Made by a program: the position numbers and the translations under genes. From the NCBI RefSeq assembly GCF_001456025.1, contig NZ_LMTZ01000100.1, positions 1-64,000 on the forward strand: a stretch of DNA of 64,000 bases. Direction: 5' to 3'. Position 1 is the stretch's first letter; each line of letters begins with the position of its first letter. Below, piece by piece: positions 1 through 8,912 of this stretch. The stretch comes from Mastigocoleus testarum BC008 (GTDB lineage: Bacteria; Cyanobacteriota; Cyanobacteriia; Cyanobacteriales; Nostocaceae). The notes below the pieces were generated by a model. It did no database searches. It worked only from the letters and a program-made list of their open reading frames with translations, and was not told the origin of the DNA.

Positions 1-59
1 CATTGATAAAAAATAGTATTCAAGTAGAGATAAAGATAATTTAACTAAGATTGCAACTA

Positions 60-215
60 AAAATATACCTCCCCACACTCCCCACACCTCCCACACTCCC
101 CACACTCCCCAAACTCCCCACGCTCCACACACTCCCCACACTCCCCACACTCCCCAAACTCCCCACACTCCCCAAACTCCCCACACTCCCCACACTCCCC
201 ACACTTCCCATCCTC
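60..215. repeat. Short tandem repeat array, unit close to CTCCCCACA
   Basis: About 150 bases are built from imperfect copies of CTCCCCACA with variants such as CTCCCCAAA. An open frame through it would encode only Pro-Thr-Leu repeats, so I do not call a gene. Arrays of this kind are characteristic of intergenic DNA in heterocystous cyanobacteria. It sits upstream of ppsA; positions 216-327 hold nothing else that I recognise except the ppsA ribosome binding site. Confidence 0.85.
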
Positions 216-327
216 ACAAATTCCTCAAATTATCTTTGTATAACAGTGAATATCGAGCGAAGAGGATAAAAGAGCTTAAATCAGTACTTTCTTTTGTTGT
301 GCAATACCTTTGATAGGAAGCTTTACT

Positions 328-2778
328 ATGTTAAACAAAGTAATTAATACCCACCAACAATCTAAAGAACAATGTCTAGTATTATCTTTTCATGAAGTAG
401 GAATTGCAGATATTTCTCTAGTGGGTGGTAAAAATGCTTCTTTGGGGGAAATGATCCAGCGACTCATACCTAAAGGCGTCAAAGTCCCCACAGGATTTGC
501 AACTACCGCTGAGGCTTATCGTCGTTTTATCGAAGCAGGGGGATTAGAAACCCAACTGAGAGATATTTTTGCTTCGTTAGATGTAGAAGACATTGATAGT
601 CTGCGCAAGTGTGGCAAAAAAGCCAGGAATTTGATCCTACAAACCCCCTTTCCACAGGAATTACAAAAATCGATTGCAACAGCTTATAAAAATCTTTGCT
701 CTGAGTATGGTCCTGATATTGACGTAGCAGTTCGCTCCAGCGCTACAGCGGAAGACCTACCCGACGCGAGCTTTGCTGGACAGCAAGAAACTTATTTAAA
801 TGTTCACGGTCTATCCGCTGTTTTACAAGCTTGTCATAAGTGCTTTGCATCTATTTTTACAGACCGTGCAATTTCTTATCGACAACTTAAAGGCTTCGAT
901 CATCTCAATGTGGCTTTGTCAGTGGGCGTACAAAAAATGGTACGTTCTGATTTAGCAGCTTCCGGTGTGATGTTTTCTATCGATACCGAAAGTGGTTTTA
1001 AAGATGCGGTGTTAATTACAGCTGCCTATGGTTTAGGTGAAAATGTAGTTCAAGGGGCAGTAAATCCAGATGAGTACTTGGTATTCAAACCTACACTAAA
1101 ACAAGGGTATCGCCCAATTTTAGATAAACGCCTCGGCACCAAAGAAATTAAAATGGTGTACGATTTAGGCGGTTCTAAGTTGACTAAGAATATTCCTGTA
1201 TCTTCAAGCCAGCGTCAGAAATTTGCTTTGAATAACGATGAAATTTTACAATTGGCACACTGGGCTTACATAATTGAAGAACACTATTCCCAAGCACGGG
1301 GTACTTATACCCCCATGGATATTGAGTGGGCAAAAGATGGGATTACTAATGAATTATTTATTGTCCAAGCTCGTCCAGAAACAGTCCAATCGCAAAAGCT
1401 AAATAATATCCTCCGGACATATCGCCTCAAAGATAATGCAAACATAGCCAAGAAAGAATCTTTATTGGTCACAGGTCGCAGTGTTGGCGAAACGATCGGA
1501 CAAGGTAAAGCCAAAATTATTCTAGACGTACATAATCTTAACTTGTTCCAACCAGGAGAAGTATTGGTAACTAACCGTACCGATCCTGATTGGGAACCAA
1601 TAATGAAAAAAGCTGGTGCAATAGTAACAAATTCAGGAGGACGCACCTGTCATGCAGCAATCATTGCTAGAGAAATGGGAATTCCTGCAATAGTTGGCTG
1701 CGGTAATGCTACTACTGTGTTAAAAACTGGACAAAATATTACTGTTTCTTGTGCAGAAGGAGAAACAGGTAAAGTTTATCAAGGATTATTACCTTACGAA
1801 GTCGAAGAAGTAAGGTTGGAGAAATTACCTCACACTCAAACTAAAATTATGATGAATGTGGGTAATCCAGAAGAAGCTTTTGGCTTGAGTGCTATACCTA
1901 ATGATGGGGTAGGACTTGCAAGGATGGAATTTATTATCGCCAACCACATAAAAGCCCACCCATTAGCATTAATTAACTTTGATAGATTAGAAGACAAACT
2001 CGCTAAATCCAAAATTGCAGAATTAACCAAACAATACCAAGATAAACCTCAATTCTTTGTAGATAGATTAGCCCAGGGTATAGGTACCATTGCTGCAGCA
2101 TTCTATCCCAAGCCTGTCATAGTTCGTCTGAGTGATTTTAAGAGTAACGAATATGCAAACCTTTTAGGTGGAAGGGAATTTGAACCCAAAGAAGAAAACC
2201 CAATGCTGGGATGGCGCGGTGCTTCTCGCTATTATGATGAACGTTATCGTCAGGGCTTTGCTCTAGAATGTCAAGCCATGAAAAGAGTACGAGATGAAAT
2301 GGGTTTAACCAACGTAATTTTGATGGTTCCATTTTGTCGTACTCCAGAAGAAGGTAACCGTGTTTTAGCAGAGATGGCGAAAAATGGCTTAGTTAAGGGT
2401 GAAAATAACCTACAAGTCTATGTAATGTGCGAACTACCATCTAATGTTCAATTAGCCGATGAATTTAGCAAAATTTTCGATGGATTCTCCATTGGTTCTA
2501 ACGATTTGACCCAGTTAACACTTGGTTTGGATCGGGATTCAGGATTGATTGCACATTTATTTGACGAGCGCAATGAAGCAGTTAAGCGAACAATAGCTAA
2601 AGCTATAACTACTGTCAAACTACACGGACGTAAAATTGGTATCTGCGGACAAGCACCCAGTGATTATCCAGAATTTGCTCGTTTCTTAGTCCAACAAGGT
2701 ATTGATTCTATAAGTCTCAATCCTGATTCAGTATTGAAGACCATGTTGAAAGTCGCCGCTGTCGAACAGAAAAGTTAA
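328..2778 (+). CDS. ppsA: Phosphoenolpyruvate synthase (pyruvate, water dikinase)
   Basis: This enzyme makes PEP from pyruvate, ATP and water, with release of AMP and phosphate, in the cytoplasm. The 816-residue protein has the family order: N-terminal ATP-grasp-like PPDK domain (roughly residues 15-355), swivelling phosphohistidine domain with GGRTCHAAIIAREMG (His442), and the C-terminal PEP/pyruvate TIM barrel with CGQAPSDYPEFA (Cys773). The length is normal for the family. A TTG at 310 is in frame, but the ATG at 328 is preceded by AGGAAG seven bases upstream and is the better start. Two universal stress protein genes follow on the same strand, which suggests shared stress or carbon control; that is inference. 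Confidence 0.95.
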   Translation: MLNKVINTHQQSKEQCLVLSFHEVGIADISLVGGKNASLGEMIQRLIPKGVKVPTGFATTAEAYRRFIEAGGLETQLRDIFASLDVEDIDSLRKCGKKARNLILQTPFPQELQKSIATAYKNLCSEYGPDIDVAVRSSATAEDLPDASFAGQQETYLNVHGLSAVLQACHKCFASIFTDRAISYRQLKGFDHLNVALSVGVQKMVRSDLAASGVMFSIDTESGFKDAVLITAAYGLGENVVQGAVNPDEYLVFKPTLKQGYRPILDKRLGTKEIKMVYDLGGSKLTKNIPVSSSQRQKFALNNDEILQLAHWAYIIEEHYSQARGTYTPMDIEWAKDGITNELFIVQARPETVQSQKLNNILRTYRLKDNANIAKKESLLVTGRSVGETIGQGKAKIILDVHNLNLFQPGEVLVTNRTDPDWEPIMKKAGAIVTNSGGRTCHAAIIAREMGIPAIVGCGNATTVLKTGQNITVSCAEGETGKVYQGLLPYEVEEVRLEKLPHTQTKIMMNVGNPEEAFGLSAIPNDGVGLARMEFIIANHIKAHPLALINFDRLEDKLAKSKIAELTKQYQDKPQFFVDRLAQGIGTIAAAFYPKPVIVRLSDFKSNEYANLLGGREFEPKEENPMLGWRGASRYYDERYRQGFALECQAMKRVRDEMGLTNVILMVPFCRTPEEGNRVLAEMAKNGLVKGENNLQVYVMCELPSNVQLADEFSKIFDGFSIGSNDLTQLTLGLDRDSGLIAHLFDERNEAVKRTIAKAITTVKLHGRKIGICGQAPSDYPEFARFLVQQGIDSISLNPDSVLKTMLKVAAVEQKS

Positions 2779-2981
2779 AATTGTATTTACATATTTACTT
2801 GGAAGAGAACAGGGAGAGATAAAGTAAGGAATACAAGATTAGAAATTCATATTCCTATTTACGCTCAAATTCAAATTCAAATTCAATTCAAATTCATCTC
2901 TAAATTCTTGAACTCCCTACCTTCCAAACATCTAACACTCCCAATACCTCCTAAAATTCCCAACATCCAAGGAGTTAACCT
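2779..2981. repeat. ppsA-usp spacer with ATTCAA tandem repeats
   Basis: Positions 2862-2900 carry tandem copies of a hexamer close to ATTCAA. The spacer ends with AAGGAG in front of the first usp gene. No terminator hairpin is evident, so read-through from ppsA is possible. Confidence 0.6.
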
Positions 2982-3545
2982 ATGTTTCACAGGCTTCTTG
3001 TTGCAATCGATAATTCTGATATGAGTCAGTACGTTTTTGATGAAGCAGTATCTTTAGCAAAAACAAATAATGCAAACTTAATGTTGCTTCATGTCTTAAA
3101 TCCCTTAGATGAGCAATATATTAATGGTATGGTTATAGAACCAACTATTTTTTATTTAGAACACCAAGGCGAAAGTAATAAAAAATGTATTGATTGGGAA
3201 AGGCTTGAAGAACAAAGGTTAAAGTGGCTCAAATCCAAGTGCGAGCGAGCAGAAAAATTAGGTATAGTCACTGAATCTAATCAACACATTGGCGAACCAA
3301 GCCGAATAATTTGTGATGTCGCTTATAGTTGGGATGCAGATCTAATTGTGATCGGTCGTCGCGGTCTTCGCGGTTTCAGTGAATTTTTTCTTGGCAGCGT
3401 TAGTAATTATGTACTTCATCATGCCCATTGTTCGGTGTTAATTGTACAAGGTCCAGTTACTGAGACCGACGCTCGAAAAGTATCTCAAACACAAAAGTTG
3501 AAAACTGAAACTGACACTAAAACTGAAACTGAAAATAGTGTTTGA
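2982..3545 (+). CDS. Universal stress protein (UspA family)
   Basis: A single Usp domain of 187 residues. It opens with HRLLVAIDNSDMS, with the Asp expected in the nucleotide-binding fold, and carries GRRGLRGFSEFFLGS, which fits the ATP-binding pattern G-2x-G-9x-G-S. It is therefore expected to bind ATP. The charged C-terminal tail (about residues 160-187, rich in Thr, Glu and Lys) looks disordered. AAGGAG lies at a proper distance before the ATG. It is very similar to the gene 104 bases downstream, so the two are a tandem duplication. The process it protects cannot be read from the sequence. Confidence 0.92.
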   Translation: MFHRLLVAIDNSDMSQYVFDEAVSLAKTNNANLMLLHVLNPLDEQYINGMVIEPTIFYLEHQGESNKKCIDWERLEEQRLKWLKSKCERAEKLGIVTESNQHIGEPSRIICDVAYSWDADLIVIGRRGLRGFSEFFLGSVSNYVLHHAHCSVLIVQGPVTETDARKVSQTQKLKTETDTKTETENSV

Positions 3546-3648
3546 AATGAAATGTATTCGCACCCTGTGGGGAGAAAATCAAAAGTAAGAAGTCAGAAAT
3601 AACCAATTCAATCATTCATCCTATTTCCCAATCTTCAAGGAGTAAAAT

Positions 3649-4200
3649 ATGTTTCACAACGTTTTGGTTGCAATCGATACTTCCGACATAAGTCAGTACG
3701 TTTTTGATGAAGCTGTATCTTTAGCAAAAATAAATGATGCACGCTTGCTGTTGCTTCATATCTTAAATCCATTAGACGAACAATATATCGATCCCGTATT
3801 TGTTCAACCAACCATTCTTTATCCAGAGTACCAAGCTCAAAGGAATGAGATACACCTCAAAGACTGGAAAAAGCTTAAGGAAGATAGGTTGAAATGGCTA
3901 CATGCTCGGTACGAAGAAGCGAAAAACTTAGGTATTGTAACTGAATTTAACCAATATGTTGGTGAAGCGGGTCGAACCATTTGTGATACTGCACTTAGCT
4001 GGGGTGCAGATATAATTATTATGGGTCGTCGCGGTCGTCGCGGCTTAAGTGAATTTTTCCTTGGTAGTGTTAGCAATTATGTATTACATCATGCATGTTG
4101 TTCTGTACTAGTTGTACAAGGTCCGGCGAATAAAACTACTGATGAAGAAGTATCTGAAACAGAAAAAATAACTGAAAAAGAAAAAATTTCAAATTCATAA
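3649..4200 (+). CDS. Universal stress protein (UspA family), tandem paralogue
   Basis: A 183-residue Usp protein with the same plan as its upstream neighbour: HNVLVAIDTSDIS at the N-terminus and GRRGRRGLSEFFLGS as the ATP-binding loop. Long blocks are shared, including SQYVFDEAVSLAK and GSVSNYVLHHA. The central region (about residues 45-75) and the Glu/Lys-rich tail have diverged most. AAGGAG precedes the ATG. The spacing and strand suit co-transcription with ppsA and the first usp gene. Homo- or heterodimerisation with the paralogue is plausible because Usp proteins dimerise, but this is not shown by the sequence. Confidence 0.92.
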   Translation: MFHNVLVAIDTSDISQYVFDEAVSLAKINDARLLLLHILNPLDEQYIDPVFVQPTILYPEYQAQRNEIHLKDWKKLKEDRLKWLHARYEEAKNLGIVTEFNQYVGEAGRTICDTALSWGADIIIMGRRGRRGLSEFFLGSVSNYVLHHACCSVLVVQGPANKTTDEEVSETEKITEKEKISNS

Positions 4201-4410
4201 CTCTTTCATAACTCTAGATTTTTTTAACAGAGGTAAAGTTGGCTTTGCTGTTTGGCTGCAAATCCTTAATCCCACGCTCATGCTTTCCATAGAAGAGACG
4301 TGGGGTCTACTGCGTTTCAGCTAAAATTTCATATATTATAGCTTTACTTACGATCGCACTAAAAGGATTGGAAAATAAGAGACAAAAATAAACATAAAAA
4401 TAAAAATAAA

Positions 4411-4628
4411 GTGGCGATCGCCCCCGATGGTAAAATTATCGCGAGTGCTAGCGTTGATGGTACAATTAAGCTGTGGCAGCCAGATGGGAAATTACTCCTA
4501 AACTTGCAAAACTCTCGGGCGGTATATTCAATCGCTTGGAGTCCAGACGGGAAAATCCTTGTCAGTGGGGATACTAACGGTAATATTGTATCCATTGCCT
4601 TTGCTCCTAATGGTAAGTTCCTTGCTAG
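4411..4628 (+). pseudogene. WD40-repeat gene, 5' fragment left of the IS1182 insertion
   Basis: The frame opens with GTG at 4411 and encodes WD40-type text: APDGKIIASASVDGTIKLW, then WSPDGKILVSGDTNGNI, then FAPNGKFLA. It runs into the insertion sequence at CTAG 4625-4628 and would stop inside the element at about 4644. Joining 4628 to 6849 keeps the frame and restores KFLASRSFGYKEIKLWN, a proper end to a WD40 blade. The upstream part is poor in recognisable WD40 text, so the original 5' end may also be lost. Confidence 0.75.
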
Positions 4629-4775
4629 AACACCAGTCCAGTAGAAGCTGTTGACAAATTAAGTAGATTATGTGGTAGAAAATTAGGAATTTCTCCAACA
4701 ATAGTTGACACTGTAGCGGGGACTTCACAATTTACCGGAAAACAGAAGAAGCGTAGGGAAATAAAACTCCCCTTC

Positions 4776-5094
4776 CCATGTAATACATGGAAAATAGAAG
4801 TTAAATAGAGATTTGGGTTTACCATGAGACACAGCCACATCAACAAACATCCGCTTTTGTTGCCTAAACACGAGCATTCACAGGCTTATCGGGTGCTTGC
4901 ATTTTATTTGGGAGCATGCTTGCCCCATGTATTACGCGGTAAAATCAGTTAAAATCAACCATGTAATACACGGGAATTGCAGTAGTGAAGCGAGATATTC
5001 AGGGAAAGCTTGCGATTAATTGAATTGGTTTCTACACCAAAAACAACTTTCCGTGTAATACGTGCTTTAATCCCTCTTTCCATGTATTAGACGC
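4776..5094. repeat. Five copies of a 15-bp near-palindrome inside the IS
   Basis: The copies are CCATGTAATACATGG (4776-4790), CCATGTATTACGCGG (4925-4939), CCATGTAATACACGG (4959-4973), CCGTGTAATACGTGC (5051-5065) and CCATGTATTAGACGC (5080-5094). The first and fourth are almost perfect palindromes around TAATA/TATTA. They lie between the left inverted repeat and the transposase stop codon. Their role is unknown; binding sites for the transposase or for a host protein are possible. Confidence 0.75.
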
Positions 5095-5142
5095 AAACGG
5101 GAGTTTTAATATTCTTTGTGAATTAAATTTTTGCTGCTTTAA

Positions 5143-6756
5143 TTAGCCTGTACTTATTCTCCTTTTCGTTGAATTTTCAAGTTCGCCAACAGTATCATTA
5201 GTTTTACACATGCGAGCAAGAACGTGCAGATTGTGTACAACAGCCATACGTCGGAGGTCAAAAAGGTTTTTGCGTAATCCAAGATAGCGAGCTTTATCTC
5301 CCTGCCATTGACCAATATGGGCTAGAGTATGTTCAACACTAACACGTTCGCGGAGTTTAGCACGTCCTGTGTTACTAGTTTGACGTTCCCGTAATTCTGC
5401 AAGTAAAGATTCATCTGGGTGAATTGAGATGCTACGACCATGCTTGCTTTGGGTACATTGAGAACGTTTTGGACAACTGTCACATTCATGTTTGGGGAAG
5501 CGGACAACACTCCCCTCAGTAAATGGTAAACTGACTCCATTTGGACAGCGAATCAAATGCTGTTCCCAATCAAGAACAAAGGCATTTTTATCAAAAAAAT
5601 GACCATTTCTGACCTTCCATGGCTTACAAATAATAGTCATTGTAGGTGTACGCTGTTTGACCCAATGGCTGGTCAAATATGCGCGGTCAATCTGTAACTC
5701 TTGAATTATTACTTGCTGAGAGTTTAAGTCTTCTTCGATGTCTGGAGTTACTGATGCTTCAGGTGCATTTGCAGGTGTAACGCCAACAGCCCGTACCATT
5801 TGTAGTTCTAAATCCTTTAAAACATGGCGTTTGTAACCATCAACACGTTTATTGCGGCTTTTACGTCCATGACGCATTTCCTCATCCTGAATTGAAATAC
5901 GTCTATTTTTGGCAACGCCCTTACGGAGCTTTGGGGAGCCATCTGATGTCTCCTCTACATCTTGTGTTTCAATCTGTCGTGCATCTTTAAGGCTTTTGTT
6001 GACCTGACTGATTGTTTTGTGATCCAAATCGGTTTTTTCTTCTACCCAGGACTCAACTGAATTCAAAGCTTGTAAAATTGTTGACAGTGCTAAATTTCGC
6101 GCTTGTGGGTCATCCCAATCTAAATCCAGAGCTGCTTTGAGGCTTGTTCCTGTCACTACTTCTGCTCCTGCACTTGTAGCAACAGTTACTAAGTCCTGTT
6201 GATAATTCTGAGATATTACCTCCAACGCTTTTCGTAGTGCATGACCTAATAGATTATACGTATCTTCGACTCGTGCGGCTCCCCATAGTGGACTCGAATC
6301 AAGGGCTACTCTTAATGAACGTGAGTTATATTCTCCCGAACTTTGTGCCATTTCAATTGTTTTTTCAATTAACCGTCGGTCAAAAGAATTTGCTATTAAG
6401 AGTGCTCGAAATCTTACCAGTGTTCCTTTTCCAAATGGTGCTTTCTCGCAATCGAGGCAATCTAAAACTAGCTGCCACCGTCTGTCCATTTCAATTGCTT
6501 CTATTGCTTCTTCGTCTGAAACTCCAGTATATGCTTGGAGAATGATTGCCAGTGACAATTGTGCTGGTGCTATTGGGCACAATCCTACACTACTATCTTT
6601 GAAAATTGTCCCTAATTCCCTTTGAAAATCTGGGTCGAATAACTCGTGACGTATTTTTCTCAAAAATACGAACAACTTTGCTTTGCGTATACGTTTGGCT
6701 ACTTTTTGTTCTGCTACTGACAATTCTACTGGAGGCTTCCAAATTTCTGGACGCAT
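5143..6756 (-). CDS. IS1182-family DDE transposase
   Basis: This protein should catalyse cut-and-paste movement of the surrounding element. The N-terminal half resembles the DUF772 region of IS1182/IS5-type transposases (RELGTIFKDSSVGLCPIAPAQL). The core shows a first acidic block at ALDSSPLWGAARVEDTYN and a second near QELQIDRAYL. A cysteine cluster (HECDSCPKRSQC) precedes the C-terminal SVEHTLAHIGQWQGDKARY block that carries the last acidic residue. I prefer the ATG at 6756, which has CAGGAG upstream and gives the usual MRPE-type start; an in-frame TTG at 6822 would add 22 residues. The gene appears intact (537 residues). Confidence 0.9.
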   Translation of the reverse strand: MRPEIWKPPVELSVAEQKVAKRIRKAKLFVFLRKIRHELFDPDFQRELGTIFKDSSVGLCPIAPAQLSLAIILQAYTGVSDEEAIEAIEMDRRWQLVLDCLDCEKAPFGKGTLVRFRALLIANSFDRRLIEKTIEMAQSSGEYNSRSLRVALDSSPLWGAARVEDTYNLLGHALRKALEVISQNYQQDLVTVATSAGAEVVTGTSLKAALDLDWDDPQARNLALSTILQALNSVESWVEEKTDLDHKTISQVNKSLKDARQIETQDVEETSDGSPKLRKGVAKNRRISIQDEEMRHGRKSRNKRVDGYKRHVLKDLELQMVRAVGVTPANAPEASVTPDIEEDLNSQQVIIQELQIDRAYLTSHWVKQRTPTMTIICKPWKVRNGHFFDKNAFVLDWEQHLIRCPNGVSLPFTEGSVVRFPKHECDSCPKRSQCTQSKHGRSISIHPDESLLAELRERQTSNTGRAKLRERVSVEHTLAHIGQWQGDKARYLGLRKNLFDLRRMAVVHNLHVLARMCKTNDTVGELENSTKRRISTG

Positions 6757-6848
6757 CTGTATGCACTCCTGATACCACAGTTCTCCAATATTAGCCTCTG
6801 CAAAAACTGTACCTTTTGTCAATATCTTCTACTGGACTGGTGCTCTAG

Positions 6849-7173
6849 TAGGAGTTTTGGCTATAAAGAAATAAAGCTTTGGAATATTATAATAACGAAT
6901 AAATTAGTTCGTAGTTTGACTGATGGCTCCGTAGGTGGGGTAAATTCTCTGGTGATCGATCCTAATGGTAAGTTTCTTGCTGGTTATTTCCGTATGAAAG
7001 GAGATATTTACTCCCACGGAGCAGTAATAATATGGGGGTTAGAGACAGGAGAAGTTTTTGATACTTTCGATGTAAAGATGAACAGACTCCATACAGTAGC
7101 TTTTAGTCCCGTTAGCGCAGCGTCCCCGCAGGGGATTGGGAAAACCCTTGTAGTCGGTGGTTTTGGTTTATAA
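6849..7173 (+). pseudogene. WD40-repeat gene, middle fragment between two mobile elements
   Basis: This segment continues the frame of the 5' fragment after the IS: SRSFGYKEIKLWN, then VNSLVIDPNGKFLAGYF, then GAVIIWGLETGEVFDTFD and VAFSP. After FSP the expected GKTL is separated by nine extra residues (VSAASPQGI) encoded by a small dispersed repeat at about 7110-7137. A TAA at 7171 ends the frame just before IQTW, which still looks like blade text, so a nonsense change is likely. Confidence 0.7.
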
Positions 7174-7260
7174 ATTCAGACTTGGGTATGTCTGCACCTA
7201 AAAGTAGGGGAAATGTCCAAGTTACACCTAGTTTACCTTACCAAGATGCGACCAAAGCCC

Positions 7261-8605
7261 CTAATTTTAATTGTGGGGATGTAGGGCGCAGGGGAATTGA
7301 TTCCCCTTCTTAATTTATCTGGCAATCTTATACTCAATATGTTAGTATAAGATAAGAGGTGTTTTAAAATTATGTTGGTTTTTGAGCTCAAAGCATACGG
7401 GAAAGAAAGTCAATACAAAGCAGTAGAGGAAGCAATTCGTACAGCCAAGTTTATCCGTAATAGCTGCATTCGGTTATGGATGGATAAACCCAAGACTGGT
7501 AAAAACGATTTGCAGAAATATTGTGCTGTATTGGCGTCTCGATTCCCTTTTGCTAACGAACTCAATTCAATGGCAAGACAAGCAAGTGCAGAACGAGCAT
7601 GGTCATCGATTTTTCGGTTTTATGACAACTGCAAAAAAGGCAAGCCAGGGAAGAAAGGATATCCTAGATTCCAGAAAGATTGTCGCTCTGTTGAATACAA
7701 AACCTCAGGATGGAAGCTTGCTGACAATCGCAAATACATAACTTTCACCGACAAAAAAGGTATTGGGCGGTTAAAACTAAAAGGTACTCGTGATTTGCAT
7801 TTCTATCAAATAAAGCAGATTAAACGAGTACGCTTAGTTAAACGAGTAGATGGCATTTATGTGCAATTCTGTATTGATGTAAAGCGTTCTGAGAATATTG
7901 AGGCAACTAATTGCACTATTGGGTTAGATGTTGGAATTGCATATTACTACACCAATTCTCATGGTGAGATTGTTGAAAATCCTAAGTTTCTCCGCAAAGG
8001 TGAAAAAGTTCTCAAGCGCTCTCAACGTAGAGTATCTAAAAAAGTTAAAGGTTCAAACAACAGGAGAAAAGCTAGACAGATTTTAGGTAAACGTCACCTC
8101 AAAATAAGTAGGCAACGTAAAGACCATGCTGTGAAGTTAGCGCGGTGCGTAGTTCAGTCTAACGACTTGATCGCTTATGAAGATTTGAGGATCAAAAATT
8201 TGGTGAAAAATCATTGTCTGGCTAAATCCATTAATGATGCATCTTGGTATCAATTCCGTGTCTGGGTTGAGTACTTTGGAAGAGTATTTGGGCGGGTAAC
8301 AGTTGCGGTACCTCCCCAATACACAAGCCAAGAATGCTCTAGCTGTGAACAAGTTGTAAAGAAAACCCTATCTACTAGGACTCATGTTTGTGCATGTGGT
8401 TGTGTGATGGATAGAGATGAGAATGCAGCTAGAAATATCCTTCGTCGAGGATTGAGTACGGTGGGGCACACCGGAACTTTTGCGTTAGACGCAAGCAACG
8501 CTTGGGGAGATGAAACCTCTACTCAGTCTGGTGTAAACCTGGTTGAGCAAGTATCCTCTAAGAACCAAGAATCCCCTAGCCTTTAGGCATGGGGAGTGTC
8601 AAACC
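7261..8605 (+). mobile_element. TnpB-only IS200/IS605-type element
   Basis: The element carries tnpB without a tnpA gene. Near the left end there is a perfect hairpin, AGGGGAAT-TG-ATTCCCCT (7290-7307). At the right end an imperfect hairpin, CCCCTAGCCT-TT-AGGCATGGGG (about 8574-8595), is followed by AGTGTCAA, typical of the right end of this group. WD40 coding text resumes directly after it. The exact left boundary is uncertain by some tens of bases. Movement would need a TnpA supplied from elsewhere. Confidence 0.75.
7372..8586 (+). CDS. tnpB: TnpB RNA-guided endonuclease (IS605 OrfB family)
   Basis: A 404-residue OrfB/TnpB. The RuvC-like catalytic positions are all visible: Asp186 in GLDVG, Glu270 in AYEDLRIKN, and Asp347/Asp349 in MDRDENAARNIL. 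The zinc ribbon is present as CSSC followed by CACGC. The N-terminal domain begins MLVFELKAYGK and contains the usual RNSCIRLWMD helix region. It appears complete and potentially active. TnpB proteins use an RNA from the 3' part of the element as guide, so a guide RNA reading across about 8500-8605 into the flank is expected from family knowledge. The gene sits inside a WD40 gene already disrupted by another element. Confidence 0.93.
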   Translation: MLVFELKAYGKESQYKAVEEAIRTAKFIRNSCIRLWMDKPKTGKNDLQKYCAVLASRFPFANELNSMARQASAERAWSSIFRFYDNCKKGKPGKKGYPRFQKDCRSVEYKTSGWKLADNRKYITFTDKKGIGRLKLKGTRDLHFYQIKQIKRVRLVKRVDGIYVQFCIDVKRSENIEATNCTIGLDVGIAYYYTNSHGEIVENPKFLRKGEKVLKRSQRRVSKKVKGSNNRRKARQILGKRHLKISRQRKDHAVKLARCVVQSNDLIAYEDLRIKNLVKNHCLAKSINDASWYQFRVWVEYFGRVFGRVTVAVPPQYTSQECSSCEQVVKKTLSTRTHVCACGCVMDRDENAARNILRRGLSTVGHTGTFALDASNAWGDETSTQSGVNLVEQVSSKNQESPSL

Positions 8606-8713
8606 GGTCATGTCTACTCTTTGAATCTCAGTTCAGTTGGAAAAACCCTTGTACTTGTAAGTAGTGGTGCAGATAATGGAGGTAGTGTTGCTATCTGGTC
8701 TGTGGGTGAATAG
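8606..8713 (+). pseudogene. WD40-repeat gene, 3' fragment right of the TnpB element
   Basis: The frame reads GHVYSLNLSSVGKTLVLV, then SSGADNGGSVAIWSVGE, and stops at 8711. This is the end of a WD40 blade and matches the style of the two upstream fragments, so it is the tail of the same broken gene. It has no start of its own. Confidence 0.65.
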
Positions 8714-8912
8714 ATAATCTATTGGTAACTATAATTTATTACAACACTCAAGCAAATTTAACATTTGTACTTGGTCGGTTGCTGAAATGGGTTAGTTAGA
8801 ATGGGTATTTATGAACTTATTTGTAACTTAACGACTAAATTAACAATAAGTAAGCATAAAAGCTAGCGTAACCCATTCTTAAAACAACTTTCCTGAGTTC
8901 ACCAAAAAGATT

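Larger units (their letters stand above)
4625..6848 (-). mobile_element. IS1182-family insertion sequence with CTAG target duplication
   Basis: The terminal inverted repeats are AACACCAGTCCAGTAGAAG (from 4629) and the complement of AGCACCAGTCCAGTAGAAG (ending at 6844). Similarity extends inward to a shared TTGACAAA. Both ends are flanked by CTAG (4625-4628 and 6845-6848), a four-base target duplication. The element holds one transposase gene on the minus strand and about 490 bases of non-coding DNA at its left end. Removing the element plus one CTAG rejoins the WD40 frame, so this is a clean insertion. Confidence 0.9.

Noticed and set aside
51..269. 72-residue Pro-Thr-Leu repeat frame
   Set aside because: It is only the translation of a short tandem repeat array in intergenic DNA.
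4271..4304. CCCACG...CGTGGG inverted repeat after the second usp gene, considered as terminator
   Set aside because: The stem is only six pairs with a long loop and no T-run follows.
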